Assembly: GCF_021390595.1 (NCBI RefSeq)
Contig: NZ_JAJEJR010000001.1
Coordinates: 1,550,001-1,614,000 of the forward strand
Length of the DNA: 64,000 nucleotides
Reading direction: 5' to 3'
Source of the DNA: Paraburkholderia sp. HP33-1
GTDB taxonomy: Bacteria; Pseudomonadota; Gammaproteobacteria; Burkholderiales; Burkholderiaceae
Shown here: positions 19,539-28,966 of the stretch, piece by piece
Layout: each line of letters begins with the position of its first letter
How positions within the stretch are numbered: position 1 is the stretch's first letter
The notes under the pieces: generated by a model
Told to the model about the DNA's origin: nothing
The model's database searches: none
The model's input: the letters and a program-made list of their open reading frames with translations, nothing else
Made by a program: the position numbers and the translations under genes

Positions 19539-19692
19539 CTTGCCGGCAGGAGGCATCTGGCCGCGCGGCAACAGGTGACGCGCGCCGGCCGTGCACATTG
19601 CCAGTCGGTCGCCCGGCGGCAGCGCGAACCAGCATCAGGCGAGGCACGAGGCCGCCGGCAGGCGCCTCGACAACGATAACGGAGTGTGGTTT

Positions 19693-20433
19693 ATGACACA
19701 GCGAATTGCGTACGTAACGGGCGGCATGGGCGGCATCGGCACCAGCATCTGCCAGCGTCTGCACAAAGAGGGCTTCAGGGTGGTCGCAGGCTGCGGCCCG
19801 AATTCGCCGCGCCGTGCGAAGTGGCTCGACGAGCAGAAAGCACTCGGCTACGATTTCGTCGCCTCCGAGGGCAACGTCGGCGACTGGGAATCGACCAAGG
19901 CCGCATTCGACAAGGTCAAAGCCGAAGTCGGCGAGATCGACGTGCTGGTCAACAATGCCGGTATCACGCGCGATGTCGTGTTCCGCAAGATGACGCACGA
20001 AGACTGGACGGCGGTGATCGACACCAACCTGACCAGCCTCTTCAACGTCACCAAGCAGGTGATCGACGGCATGGTGGAGCGTGGCTTTGGCCGCGTGATC
20101 AACATTTCGTCGGTGAACGGCCAGAAAGGCCAGTTCGGCCAGACCAACTACTCGACCGCGAAGGCCGGCATTCACGGCTTTACGATGTCGCTCGCGCAGG
20201 AAGTCGCGACCAAGGGCGTGACGGTCAACACCGTGTCGCCGGGGTACATCGGTACCGACATGGTCAAGGCGATCCGCCCGGACGTGCTGGAAAAAATCGT
20301 CGCGACGATTCCGGTGCGCCGCCTCGGTCAGCCGGACGAAATCGGCTCGATCGTGGCGTGGCTCGCATCGGAAGAATCGGGTTTTGCCACCGGCGCTGAT
20401 TTTTCGCTGAACGGCGGCTTGCATATGGGCTGA
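19693..20433 (+). CDS. phaB: Acetoacetyl-CoA reductase PhaB (NADPH)
   Basis: PhaB reduces acetoacetyl-CoA to (R)-3-hydroxybutyryl-CoA for PhaC. It is a 246-residue short-chain dehydrogenase, the same length as the C. necator enzyme. The cofactor motif is TGGMGGIGTSIC (9-20), the structural NNAG is at 87-90, and the catalytic triad is Ser140, Tyr153 and Lys157 (YSTAK). The ATG at 19693 has GGAG about nine bases upstream; the frame opens at 19591 without homology. Confidence 0.96.
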   Translation: MTQRIAYVTGGMGGIGTSICQRLHKEGFRVVAGCGPNSPRRAKWLDEQKALGYDFVASEGNVGDWESTKAAFDKVKAEVGEIDVLVNNAGITRDVVFRKMTHEDWTAVIDTNLTSLFNVTKQVIDGMVERGFGRVINISSVNGQKGQFGQTNYSTAKAGIHGFTMSLAQEVATKGVTVNTVSPGYIGTDMVKAIRPDVLEKIVATIPVRRLGQPDEIGSIVAWLASEESGFATGADFSLNGGLHMG

Positions 20434-20569
20434 GCCATCGGCGCGCCGGCCCGCAAGGCGGTGCGCTTCGGCTCAGATCGTTTCGCCGGCGTCCCGGCTG
20501 GGCAATGGTCCGATTGCGCAGCCCGGACGCCGTTTCCGCGTTTGCTAAACTCGAGCTTAAAGGCGTTAC

Positions 20570-21187
20570 ATGACTACTACTACAAAGAAAACGGCCGAAC
20601 GACTGATCAAGAAATATCCGAATCGTCGGCTCTACGACACCGAGACGAGCACCTACATCACGCTGACCGATGTAAAGCAACTCGTGCTCGATCAGGAAGA
20701 TTTCAAGGTGATCGATGCCAAAAGCAACGAGGACCTGACGCGCTCGATCCTGCTGCAGATCATTCTCGAAGAGGAGAGCGGCGGCCTGCCGATGTTCTCG
20801 TCGTCGATGCTGTCGCAGATCATCCGGTTCTACGGTCATGCGATGCAGGGCATGATGGGTACGTATCTGGAAAAGAACATCCAGGCCTTCATCGACATTC
20901 AGGCGAAGCTCGCCGACCAGTCGAAGAATCTCTATGAAGGCAAGGCGATGAACCCCGAAGTCTGGTCGCAGTTCATGAACATGCAGGCGCCGATGATGCA
21001 GGGCATGATGACCAGCTACATCGAGCAATCGAAGAACATGTTCGTGCAGATGCAGGAACAGATGCAGAACCAGGCGAAGACGATGTTCGCCACGTTCCCG
21101 TTCACGCCGGGCGGCGCAGTCAATGCGAGCAACGCGAGCAATGCGCCGGCTACGCCGCAGGGGAATCCGGAGCCGGAGAAGAAGTGA
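20570..21187 (+). CDS. phaR: PHA synthesis repressor PhaR
   Basis: PhaR represses phasin genes and its own gene and is titrated onto nascent PHA granules. The 205-residue protein has the PHB/PHA accumulation regulator DNA-binding domain (about residues 8-70: IKKYPNRRLYDTETSTYITL), then a Met/Gln-rich amphipathic region likely to contact the granule, and an Ala/Asn-rich tail. The position after phaB is standard. No phasin gene lies in this window, so its main target must be elsewhere. Confidence 0.95.
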   Translation: MTTTTKKTAERLIKKYPNRRLYDTETSTYITLTDVKQLVLDQEDFKVIDAKSNEDLTRSILLQIILEEESGGLPMFSSSMLSQIIRFYGHAMQGMMGTYLEKNIQAFIDIQAKLADQSKNLYEGKAMNPEVWSQFMNMQAPMMQGMMTSYIEQSKNMFVQMQEQMQNQAKTMFATFPFTPGGAVNASNASNAPATPQGNPEPEKK

Positions 21188-21533
21188 CGCAATGAGTGGC
21201 GGCGGGGTCAGCTCGGGTTGACGAGGGCTTTTTTCGGGGAAGCCAGCGCACGCGAAGCCGACCTTCATCGTTGCAGCAGGATCCCGCGACTTGAGTACTG
21301 GCTGCGCCAGGGACTCGTCGGCTGCGTATCGTTTCCATTGAGCCACGTTGCCAATCTGGCGGCGCGGGTTCGCGTGAGTGAGTAGCCGTCGACGCGCTAC
21401 AATGGCGGGCTGCTTGTGCCGTTCCCGTTTTCCTTCCGCTGGACCCACCCTATGTTTCCGATCGTCCCCCTGATCGTGTCAGCGTCGGCTGCACGTATCA
21501 ATCTCCGCTGACCCGCCGTTCACCCACATCCTT
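21188..21533. other. Intergenic region phaR / dusC-like
   Basis: This 346-base gap shows no gene or RNA that I recognise. A TACAAT box at 21398-21403 may be a -10 element for the downstream gene, giving a leader of about 125 bases. No clear intrinsic terminator for phaR was found. Confidence 0.4.
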
Positions 21534-22577
21534 ATGAGCCGGCTGTTTCTCGCCCCGATGGAAGGGCTTGCGGACTATGTGCTGCGCGACGTGCTGACGA
21601 GCGCGGGCGCTTTCGACGGCTGCGTGTCCGAATTCATCCGTATCACAGGCTCGCTGCTGCCGACGCGTGTCTACGAGCGCGAGGCGCCCGAAATCCTGCA
21701 CGCGAGCGTGACTGCCAGCGGCACGCCGATGGTGATCCAGCTGCTCGGAAGTGATCCCGCATGGATGGCGCGCAATGCCGCGCATGCGGCCACGCTGTCG
21801 CCCTACGGTATCGACCTGAACTTCGGCTGTCCTGCCAAAGTCGTCAATCAGCATGGCGGCGGCGCGATGCTGCTCGCGAACCCGCAGCTGCTGAACCGGA
21901 TCGTGTCGGCCGTACGCGCCGCGGTGCCGGCCAATGTCGCCGTGACGGCAAAAATGCGCCTCGGCGTGTCCGACACGTCGCGGGCGATCGAATGCGCGCA
22001 GGCGCTCGCGGACGGTGGTGCGGCCTCGCTCGTCGTGCATGCGCGCACGCGTGACGACCGCTACCGGCCGCCTGCCCACTGGGAGTGGATCGCGCGCATC
22101 GACGACGCCGTCGACGTGCCCGTCATCGCGAACGGCGAGGTCTGGACCGTGGCGGACTGGGAGCGCTGCCGCTCGATCAGCGGCTGCTCGGACGTGATGA
22201 TCGGGCGTGGCGCCGTGTCGGACCCGTTCCTCGCGCAGCGGATCCGCGGGCTCATGGACCCGTGTCCGTCGGCCGACGAATGGCAGCGGGTGTTGCGTTC
22301 GATCGTCGGCTACATGAACAAGCTGCGGGCGCGCGGCACGCTGAGCCACGAGCATGGCCGCGTCAAGAAATGGCTGAGCTACCTGCAGCGCACCTGGCCG
22401 CAAGCGGCCGAACTGCACGCGGCGATCCGTCGCGTGCAGGACTCTGACGAAATTCTTACGGTAATCGGCCAGGCGCTGGCGGCCGGGGGCGCGTCGGCGC
22501 CGTCGCGTCAGGACGTTTTCGGCGACGAAAATTGCGAGCTGGATCAACCCGATCCGGTCGAGCCCATCCCCGTTTGA
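21534..22577 (+). CDS. dusC: tRNA-dihydrouridine synthase, DusC-like
   Basis: Dus enzymes reduce uridine in tRNA with FMN and NADPH; DusC modifies U16 in E. coli. The 347-residue protein has the FMN-barrel N-terminus (FLAPMEGLADYVLRDVL), the active Cys in LNFGCPAKVVNQHGGGA, KMRLG, and the phosphate-binding end VIANGEV ... DVMIGRGAVSDP. The pattern ITEF/ISEF-RI near the N-terminus and the MEG rather than MAG start favour DusC over DusA or DusB. The C-terminal recognition domain ends with an acidic, Pro-rich tail. Confidence 0.88.
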   Translation: MSRLFLAPMEGLADYVLRDVLTSAGAFDGCVSEFIRITGSLLPTRVYEREAPEILHASVTASGTPMVIQLLGSDPAWMARNAAHAATLSPYGIDLNFGCPAKVVNQHGGGAMLLANPQLLNRIVSAVRAAVPANVAVTAKMRLGVSDTSRAIECAQALADGGAASLVVHARTRDDRYRPPAHWEWIARIDDAVDVPVIANGEVWTVADWERCRSISGCSDVMIGRGAVSDPFLAQRIRGLMDPCPSADEWQRVLRSIVGYMNKLRARGTLSHEHGRVKKWLSYLQRTWPQAAELHAAIRRVQDSDEILTVIGQALAAGGASAPSRQDVFGDENCELDQPDPVEPIPV

Positions 22578-22658
22578 AGACTAGAATTCAAAGACTTACG
22601 AGCGGTAGCGGTGGCGAACCGCTACAATTCAGGGTTTAACGTCTTCAAGCGGTTCCTC

Positions 22659-24053
22659 ATGTCTTCCACCCCCTCGAACGCTCCGGCCGCGCCGGGCGCC
22701 ACGCCCAAAGTCGGCTTCGTTTCCCTCGGCTGCCCCAAGGCCCTCGTCGACTCCGAGCAGATCATCACCCAGCTGCGCGCCGAAGGCTACGAAATTTCCG
22801 GCACCTATGACGGCGCGGACCTCGTTGTCGTCAACACCTGCGGTTTCATCGACGAAGCCGTACAGGAAAGCCTCGACGCGATCGGCGAAGCACTCAGCGA
22901 AAACGGCAAGGTGATCGTCACCGGTTGCCTCGGCGCGAAGAAGAGCGCGAGCGGCACGGGGCTGATCGAGGAAGTGCATCCGAAAGTGCTCGCCGTGACC
23001 GGCCCGCACGCGGTCGGCGAGGTGATGCAGGCGGTGCACAACCATCTGCCCAAGCCGCACGATCCGTTCATCGATCTGGTGCCCGCTGCGGGCGTCAAGC
23101 TCACGCCGCGCCACTACGCGTACCTGAAGATTTCCGAGGGCTGCAATCACCGCTGCACGTTCTGCATCATCCCGTCGATGCGCGGCGATCTCGTCTCGCG
23201 CCCGGTCGCCGAAGTCATGCTCGAAGCGGAGAACCTGTTCAAGTCCGGCGTGAAGGAACTGCTCGTGATTTCGCAGGACACGAGCGCCTACGGCGTCGAC
23301 GTCAAATACCGCACCGGTTTCTGGAACGGCAAGCCGATCAAGACGCGCATGACGGATCTGGTCGGCGCGCTCGGCGAACTCGCGGCGCAATACGGCGCAT
23401 GGGTGCGTCTGCATTACGTGTATCCGTACCCGAGCGTCGACGAAGTGATTCCGATGATGGCCGAGGGTCCATACAAGGGCCACGTGTTGCCGTATCTCGA
23501 TGTGCCGTTCCAGCACGCGCATCCGGAAGTGCTCAAGCGCATGAAGCGCCCGGCCAACGCCGAGAAGGTGATGGAGCGCGTGAAGGCGTGGCGCGAGATC
23601 TGCCCGGATCTGACGATCCGCAGCACGTTCATCGCCGGCTTCCCGGGCGAGACCGAAGAGCAGTTCGAAACGCTGCTCGATTTCATCCGCGAGGCGGAGC
23701 TCGATCGCGTCGGCTGCTTTGCCTATTCGCCGGTCGAAGGCGCGAGCGCCAACGAACTCGACGGCGCGTTGCCTGACGAGGTGCGTGAGGAGCGTCGCGC
23801 GCGCTTCATGGAAGTGGCCGAGCAGGTGTCGGCCAAGCGCATCGCGAAGAAGGTCGGCAAGACGCTGAAGGTGCTGGTCGACGAAATCAACGCGGATGGC
23901 GGCATCGGTCGCACCGCGGCGGATGCGCCCGAGATCGACGGCGTCGTCTATATCGCGCCGGCCACCAAGGCGTCGAAGCGCTACAAGGTCGGCGATTTCG
24001 TGTCCGTGAAGATCACCGGCGCGGACGGCCACGATCTGTGGGGCGAGGTCTAG
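22659..24053 (+). CDS. rimO: Ribosomal protein S12 methylthiotransferase RimO
   Basis: RimO methylthiolates an Asp of ribosomal protein S12 using two [4Fe-4S] clusters. The 464-residue protein has the MTTase N-domain cysteines C25 (GCPK), C61 (NTCGFI) and C90 (GCLGAKK), the radical-SAM motif C162-x3-C166-x2-C169 (CNHRCTFC), and a C-terminal TRAM domain. The ATG at 22659 is chosen because homology starts soon after; the frame opens at 22611. TACAAT at 22623-22628 is a possible -10 box. The next gene begins three bases after the stop. Confidence 0.95.
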   Translation: MSSTPSNAPAAPGATPKVGFVSLGCPKALVDSEQIITQLRAEGYEISGTYDGADLVVVNTCGFIDEAVQESLDAIGEALSENGKVIVTGCLGAKKSASGTGLIEEVHPKVLAVTGPHAVGEVMQAVHNHLPKPHDPFIDLVPAAGVKLTPRHYAYLKISEGCNHRCTFCIIPSMRGDLVSRPVAEVMLEAENLFKSGVKELLVISQDTSAYGVDVKYRTGFWNGKPIKTRMTDLVGALGELAAQYGAWVRLHYVYPYPSVDEVIPMMAEGPYKGHVLPYLDVPFQHAHPEVLKRMKRPANAEKVMERVKAWREICPDLTIRSTFIAGFPGETEEQFETLLDFIREAELDRVGCFAYSPVEGASANELDGALPDEVREERRARFMEVAEQVSAKRIAKKVGKTLKVLVDEINADGGIGRTAADAPEIDGVVYIAPATKASKRYKVGDFVSVKITGADGHDLWGEV

Positions 24054-24056
24054 GCG

Positions 24057-25007
24057 ATGACGGTCAACGCGGCTGCGCGGCATGAAGGTCAAACACCGGA
24101 AATCCTCGCGCTCGGCGAGGCGATGATCGAATTCAACCAGTCGGCGAAGGATCAGCCTAACTATCTGCAAGGCTTCGGCGGCGACACGTCGAACTTCTGC
24201 ATCGCGGCCGCGCGCCAGGGTGCGAAGACCGGCTTCGTCTCAGCAGTCGGCGCCGATCACTTCGGACGCCTGCTCGTCGATCTGTGGGAGCGCGAGCGCG
24301 TCGATACGTCGTTCGTGCGCATCGATCCGCAAGCATCGACCGGCGTCTATTTCGTGTCCCACGGCGCGAGCGGCCACGCGTTCGACTATCTGCGCGCGGG
24401 CTCGGCGGCGAGCCGCTATGCGCCGGCCGATCTGCCGCGCGACGCGCTCGCGGCGGCGAAGGTCGTCCATCTGTCGGGCATCAGTCTCGCGATCAGCGTG
24501 AGCGCCTGCGACGCCGCGCTCGAGACGATCGCGCATGCGCGCGTGAACGGCGTGCGCGTGAGCTTCGACACCAATCTGCGCCTGAAGCTGTGGCCGCTTG
24601 CGCGGGCGCGCGCGGTAATGCTCGAGGCGATCCGCCAGACCGACATCTGCCTGCCGAGCTGGGATGACGTGACCGAACTGACGGGGCTGACCGGCCGCGA
24701 CGAGATCGTCGACTTTCTGCTGTCGCATGGGCCGAGCGTGGTCGCGCTGAAGCTCGGCAAGGATGGCTCGTATATCGCCACGCCGAACGAGCGGCGAGTC
24801 GTGCCGGGCCACGCCGTCGATGCGGTCGATGCGACCGGCGCCGGCGACTGCTTTGGCGGCGCATTTATCGCGCGCATCGTCGCGGGCGACGATCCATTTG
24901 CTGCCGCGCGTTACGCGAACGTCGCCGCAGCGCTGTCGACGCAAGGCTATGGCGCGGTCGCGCCGATTCCGTCGCGCGAGACAGTCGAGCGACTGCTGGC
25001 GGGCTAG
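24057..25007 (+). CDS. kdgK: PfkB-family sugar kinase, probably 2-dehydro-3-deoxygluconokinase
   Basis: This 316-residue ribokinase-fold enzyme most resembles KdgK, which phosphorylates 2-keto-3-deoxygluconate to KDPG. The N-terminal ILALGEAMIEFN and GGDTSNFCIAAARQG bind sugar; the C-terminal PfkB signature DATGAGDCFGGAF holds the catalytic Asp and anion hole. It starts three bases after rimO, so the two are probably co-transcribed although functionally unrelated. The exact substrate is inferred from family resemblance only. Confidence 0.85.
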   Translation: MTVNAAARHEGQTPEILALGEAMIEFNQSAKDQPNYLQGFGGDTSNFCIAAARQGAKTGFVSAVGADHFGRLLVDLWERERVDTSFVRIDPQASTGVYFVSHGASGHAFDYLRAGSAASRYAPADLPRDALAAAKVVHLSGISLAISVSACDAALETIAHARVNGVRVSFDTNLRLKLWPLARARAVMLEAIRQTDICLPSWDDVTELTGLTGRDEIVDFLLSHGPSVVALKLGKDGSYIATPNERRVVPGHAVDAVDATGAGDCFGGAFIARIVAGDDPFAAARYANVAAALSTQGYGAVAPIPSRETVERLLAG

Positions 25008-25094
25008 CTATCACGTGAGCCGCGCGCGGCGCAACGTGGCCCGCGCTGGCGTAATCATCCAGGCAAACTGGAGAGACAACAGGAGGGGCAAGCG

Positions 25095-26279
25095 ATGCAA
25101 CGGGACGTAGTGGTGGTAAGCGGTGTGCGCACGGCAATCGGCACGTTCGGCGGCAGCCTGAAGGATTTCGCGCCGACCGATCTCGGCGCGCGCGTCGTGC
25201 GCGAAGTGCTCGAGCGCGCGAGCGTATCGGGCGACGAAGTCGGGCACGTCGTGTTTGGCAACGTCGTGCACACCGAGCCGAAGGACATGTATCTCGCCCG
25301 CGTCGCGGCGATCAACGGCGGGGTCGCGCAGCATACGCCCGCGCTGACCGTCAACCGGCTATGCGGCTCGGGCTTGCAGGCCATCGTTTCGGCGGCTCAG
25401 AGCGTGCTGCTCGGCGATGCCGATATCGCGATCGGCGGCGGTGCGGAAAACATGAGCCGCGCGCCTTACTCGATGCCTGCCGCGCGCTTCGGTCAGCGCA
25501 TGGGCGACGCGCGTCTCGTCGACATGATGGTCGGTGCGCTCAACGATCCGTTCCAGTCGATCCACATGGGCGTGACCGCCGAGAACGTCGCGCGCAAGTA
25601 CGAGATCTCACGCGACGCGCAGGACGCGCTCGCGCTCGAATCGCATCGCCGCGCGGCGCACGCGATCACGAGCGGCTACTTCAAGGAACAGATTCTACCG
25701 ATCACGATTCCGTCAAAGAAGGGCGACGTCGTGTTCGATACGGACGAGCACGCGCGGCTGAACGCAACAGCGGAAGACTTCTCGAAGCTCAAGCCGGTGT
25801 TCGTGAAGGAGAACGGCACGGTGACGGCGGGCAACGCGTCGGGCATCAACGACGCCGCCGCGGCCGTCGTGCTGATGGAACGCGGCGTCGCCGAGCGGCG
25901 CGGCGTGAAGCCGTTGGCGCGGCTCGTGTCCTACGCGCATGCCGGCGTCGATCCGGCGTACATGGGCATCGGGCCGGTGCCGGCGAGCCGCAAGGCGCTC
26001 GAGCGGGCCGGTCTCACGGTTGCCGATCTCGACGTCATCGAGGCCAACGAGGCGTTCGCCGCGCAGGCCTGCGCGGTCAGCAAGGAGCTCGGCTTCGATC
26101 CGGCCAAGGTCAATCCGAATGGCTCGGGCATTTCACTCGGCCATCCGATCGGCGCGACCGGGGCGCTGATTACCGTGAAGGCGCTGTACGAACTGCAGCG
26201 CATCGGCGGGCGCTATGCGCTCGTCACGATGTGCATCGGTGGCGGCCAAGGCATCGCGGCAGTGTTCGAGCGTCTCTGA
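25095..26279 (+). CDS. bktB: Beta-ketothiolase BktB-like
   Basis: This 394-residue thiolase closely resembles the C. necator BktB, which condenses acetyl-CoA with propionyl-CoA or longer acyl-CoA and supplies 3-hydroxyvalerate units to PHA. The nucleophile is Cys90 (NRLCGSGL); the His motif is GHPIGATG and the second Cys is in CIGGG. A strong ribosome site, AGGAGGGG, precedes the ATG at 25095. It lies 3.9 kb after phaR, in a separate transcription unit. Chain-length preference is inference. Confidence 0.9.
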   Translation: MQRDVVVVSGVRTAIGTFGGSLKDFAPTDLGARVVREVLERASVSGDEVGHVVFGNVVHTEPKDMYLARVAAINGGVAQHTPALTVNRLCGSGLQAIVSAAQSVLLGDADIAIGGGAENMSRAPYSMPAARFGQRMGDARLVDMMVGALNDPFQSIHMGVTAENVARKYEISRDAQDALALESHRRAAHAITSGYFKEQILPITIPSKKGDVVFDTDEHARLNATAEDFSKLKPVFVKENGTVTAGNASGINDAAAAVVLMERGVAERRGVKPLARLVSYAHAGVDPAYMGIGPVPASRKALERAGLTVADLDVIEANEAFAAQACAVSKELGFDPAKVNPNGSGISLGHPIGATGALITVKALYELQRIGGRYALVTMCIGGGQGIAAVFERL

Positions 26280-26333
26280 TCGCGGCCGGCGGCCACGCGC
26301 GGCATGCGTAGCAAGCAGGAACCAGTAACAAGG

Positions 26334-27014
26334 ATGGACAGGATGCAGGAAGCGAAAGTGACGAAGGGTTCGGCAGCGCGCGAGTTGCGCCGGCGCGCCG
26401 GCGTGGTGGCGAGCGCTGCCGCGCTGCTGTGCGCCGGCACGGTACTGTGGACGCCGCCGCAGGCATGGGCCGAAAGCGATGCGGTCACGCAACTGGCGGC
26501 GCCGCCGCCGATCCAGTTGCCGCTGAAACCGAGCGCCGAGTTCGCGAAGTTTCCGCGCTATGCGGGCACGCTCGGCACGCGGCCGATCGTGCTGCGGCTT
26601 GGCCCCAAGACCGATGATCCGTCCGGCGTGCACGGCGAGTATCAGTACACCGATACCGGCGAGGTGATCCTGATCGCCGGCGATCGCGTCGGCGATACGC
26701 TCGAAGTCGAGGAATCGAACGACGGCACGCATATCACCGGCAACTGGGTCGGCAAGTTCGCGGCGGACGGCTCGCTCGAAGGCGAGCGGATGAACGTCGA
26801 CGATTCGAACCCTCAGGAGTTCAACCTGAAGCCGCTGGCGGCCGGTTCGGCCGGCGCTGCGGCGGCGAAAGCTGCAACCCCGGCACCGCAACCGGATGCG
26901 GCCAACGGCGCGGCTGCGTCGCCCGCAGCGGCGCCCGCAGCGGCGCCCGCAGCGGCGCCCGCTGCCGGCGGACATCCGGTGGGCGGCGTCAGCAACCTGC
27001 AAACCGGCGACTGA
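26334..27014 (+). CDS. Secreted hypothetical protein with Ala/Pro-rich C-terminus
   Basis: I do not recognise a named family. The N-terminus has a basic region (RELRRRAG), a hydrophobic core and a likely signal-peptidase site after Q-A-W-A, so the protein is probably periplasmic. The central part (GTRPIVLRLGPK ... EYQYTDTGEVILIAGD ... HITGNWVGKFAADG) looks like a small beta-rich domain. The C-terminal 50 residues are low-complexity Ala/Pro, encoded partly by 12-bp tandem repeats. Starts at 26304, 26334 and 26343 are all possible; AAGG just before 26334 would best serve 26343. Confidence 0.75.
   Translation: MDRMQEAKVTKGSAARELRRRAGVVASAAALLCAGTVLWTPPQAWAESDAVTQLAAPPPIQLPLKPSAEFAKFPRYAGTLGTRPIVLRLGPKTDDPSGVHGEYQYTDTGEVILIAGDRVGDTLEVEESNDGTHITGNWVGKFAADGSLEGERMNVDDSNPQEFNLKPLAAGSAGAAAAKAATPAPQPDAANGAAASPAAAPAAAPAAAPAAGGHPVGGVSNLQTGD
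26921..26956 (+). repeat. Three perfect 12-bp tandem repeats in coding sequence
   Basis: GCCCGCAGCGGC occurs three times head to tail (26921, 26933, 26945) with a diverged fourth copy, adding A-P-A-A units to the tail of the secreted hypothetical protein. The frame is kept whatever the copy number. Confidence 0.9.
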
Positions 27015-27098
27015 TGGATCCGCGCGCCGGGCATCCGGAATCGCGCGGCGCGGGTATTGTGTCGGTCGCGCTTCCGTGTGTTTTTCATCGAGCTTCAC

Positions 27099-28283
27099 AT
27101 GACTGAATCCAAACTCAAACGCGGTCTGCAAACCCGCATCGTGCACGCCAAGGACCAGATCACGCCGGGCTTCGAATCGTTCTCAACGCCGGTCACGCGC
27201 GCGTCGACGGTGGTGTTCCCCGATCTCGCCGCGATGCGCGCGCTCGACTGGAAGAACGACGCGCAATGGCGCTACGGCCTGCATGCGACGCCGACGCAGA
27301 TCGCGCTCGCGCAGCGCCTCGCCGCGATCGAGGGCGGCAATCACGCGCTGCTGCAGCCATCGGGTCTGTCGTCGATCTCGAACGTCTACTTCGGCCTTGT
27401 AAAGGCCGGCGACGACGTGCTGATCCCCGATAACGTCTACTCGCCGAACCGCGAGCTCGGCGACTGGCTCGCGCGCGATTTCGGCATCACGGCGCGCTAC
27501 TACGATCCGCTGATCGGCGCGGGCATCGCCGGTCTGATCCGGCCGAACACGCGCCTGATCTGGATCGAGGCGCCCGGCTCGGTGACGATGGAAGTGCCCG
27601 ACGTACCGGCCATCACGGCGGCGGCGCGCGCGCGCAAGGTCGTCACCGCGATCGACAACACGTGGTCCGCGGGCCTCGCGTTCCGGCCGTTCGAGCACGG
27701 CGTCGACATCTCGGTGCAGGCGCTGACCAAATACCAGTCGGGCGGCGGCGACGTGCTGATGGGCGCGACGATTACGGTCGACCGCGAAGTCCATGTGAAG
27801 CTGAAGGCGGCGCGCATGCGCATGGGCATCGGCGTGTCTTCGGACGACTGCTCGCTGATCCTGCGCAGCCTGCCGAGCATGCAGCTGCGTTTCGCGCAGC
27901 ACGACCGTGCGGCGCTGTCGCTCGCGACGTGGTTGAAGAGCCGGCCGGAAATCACCGCGGTGTTGCATCCGGCGCTCGCCGACTGCCCGGGGCACGACGT
28001 GTACAAGCGCGATTTCACCGGCGCGGGCGGCCTGTTTTCGGTCGTGTTCGACGAACGTTACAGCGATTCGCAGATCGACACCTTCTGCGAATCGCTCGAA
28101 CTTTTTTCGCTCGGCTGGAGCTGGGGCGGCGCACATAGCCTCGCGATGCCGTATCACATCGGGTCGATGCGCACCGCGGCACAGTGGCCGCACCGGGGCA
28201 CGCTGGTGCGCTTCTATATTGGTCTCGAGGACGAGGCAGATCTGCGCGCGGATATCGAACAGAGCCTGGCGACGCTCGCTTAA
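27099..28283 (+). CDS. metC: Cystathionine beta-lyase (Cys/Met metabolism PLP enzyme)
   Basis: This PLP-dependent lyase converts cystathionine to homocysteine, pyruvate and ammonia. The 394-residue protein has the family landmarks RYGLHATPTQIALAQRLAAIEGG, IEAPGSVTMEVPD, the PLP Asp in AIDNTWSAG and Lys211 in QALTKYQSGGGD. The pattern VYSPNRELGDWL fits the proteobacterial MetC branch rather than MetB or MetZ. The ATG at 27099 is where homology begins; the frame opens at 27057. A good terminator follows. Confidence 0.92.
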   Translation: MTESKLKRGLQTRIVHAKDQITPGFESFSTPVTRASTVVFPDLAAMRALDWKNDAQWRYGLHATPTQIALAQRLAAIEGGNHALLQPSGLSSISNVYFGLVKAGDDVLIPDNVYSPNRELGDWLARDFGITARYYDPLIGAGIAGLIRPNTRLIWIEAPGSVTMEVPDVPAITAAARARKVVTAIDNTWSAGLAFRPFEHGVDISVQALTKYQSGGGDVLMGATITVDREVHVKLKAARMRMGIGVSSDDCSLILRSLPSMQLRFAQHDRAALSLATWLKSRPEITAVLHPALADCPGHDVYKRDFTGAGGLFSVVFDERYSDSQIDTFCESLELFSLGWSWGGAHSLAMPYHIGSMRTAAQWPHRGTLVRFYIGLEDEADLRADIEQSLATLA

Positions 28284-28317
28284 CGCGCGCTGGCGCTGTT
28301 TGGCCCCGTGGTTCGAG

Positions 28318-28352
28318 AAGCCCGCCGGGATGGGTTCCCGGCGGGCTTTTTT
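28318..28352 (+). terminator. Intrinsic terminator of metC
   Basis: A perfect 13-bp stem (28318-28330 with 28336-28348), a five-base loop and a run of six T. It lies 35 bases after the metC stop. Confidence 0.93.
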
Positions 28353-28463
28353 GTCGCTCCCTGTATCAAGCAAGCCTAACCAATTGGCCGAATATTCGAT
28401 GCCGCGTCGCGACGCTACGATGGTGTCTATTCCGACCAACGTCGCGGTTTGCGCGGAACTTCG

Positions 28464-28913
28464 ATGAATCTTTTCTTCTGGATGTTGCTGAATCTCGCAG
28501 TGCCGATTGCCGGGCCGATCTTTACGCTCGCGATGGTCGCGCCGGCGTATGGTCGGCGCGTTGCCAGGGCGATGATTGCGTCGTCGGTGAAAGACGGGCA
28601 ATTGTTCTGGTGTGCGATTGGACTGTGCGCTGCCGCGATTTATGAGGCAGTGACGGCGTTGGAGCAGGGCAGTCGCGAGACGCCGATGCTTGCACTTGGG
28701 ATTGTCGGGTTTTGCGGGCTGGCATTCGCCTGTTCCATAGCCGTGATGGCAGGCTTGCTCAAGGGGTGGCAGGAAGGCTTGGGTGCCGATTTCGGCGACA
28801 GGCAGACCGGGTTCGTGGTCGGCAGGTTCTCGCGTGGGGTGATAGCCACGTCGATTTTCTCGATTTGCATCGCGGCGATTCTATCCGCGGCTTTGCACAT
28901 CCACCTGAATTAG
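28464..28913 (+). CDS. Small integral membrane protein, unknown function
   Basis: I do not recognise the family. The 149-residue product has about four hydrophobic segments (residues 2-27, 50-66, 80-104, 124-147) joined by short loops, one with GADFGDRQTGFVVGRFSRG. The ATG at 28464 begins directly with a membrane segment; a TTG at 28449 is also open. The codon choice looks less G/C-biased than in metC or serB, which hints at a more recently acquired or weakly expressed gene. It shares the interval with the 43-residue membrane protein that follows. Confidence 0.65.
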   Translation: MNLFFWMLLNLAVPIAGPIFTLAMVAPAYGRRVARAMIASSVKDGQLFWCAIGLCAAAIYEAVTALEQGSRETPMLALGIVGFCGLAFACSIAVMAGLLKGWQEGLGADFGDRQTGFVVGRFSRGVIATSIFSICIAAILSAALHIHLN

Positions 28914-28966
28914 CTCTTTTTGCGATAGTGCAGCTCTTATACTGGTCCTGTCTTGTGGAGGAGCTT

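Noticed and set aside
21451..21510. 19-codon frame (M-F-P-I-V-P-L-I-V) just before the dusC-like gene
   Set aside because: It is too short, with no good ribosome site and no sign of conservation that can be judged here.
22629..24170. 513-codon minus-strand frame opposite rimO
   Set aside because: It is antisense shadow; RimO cysteine motifs are on the plus strand.
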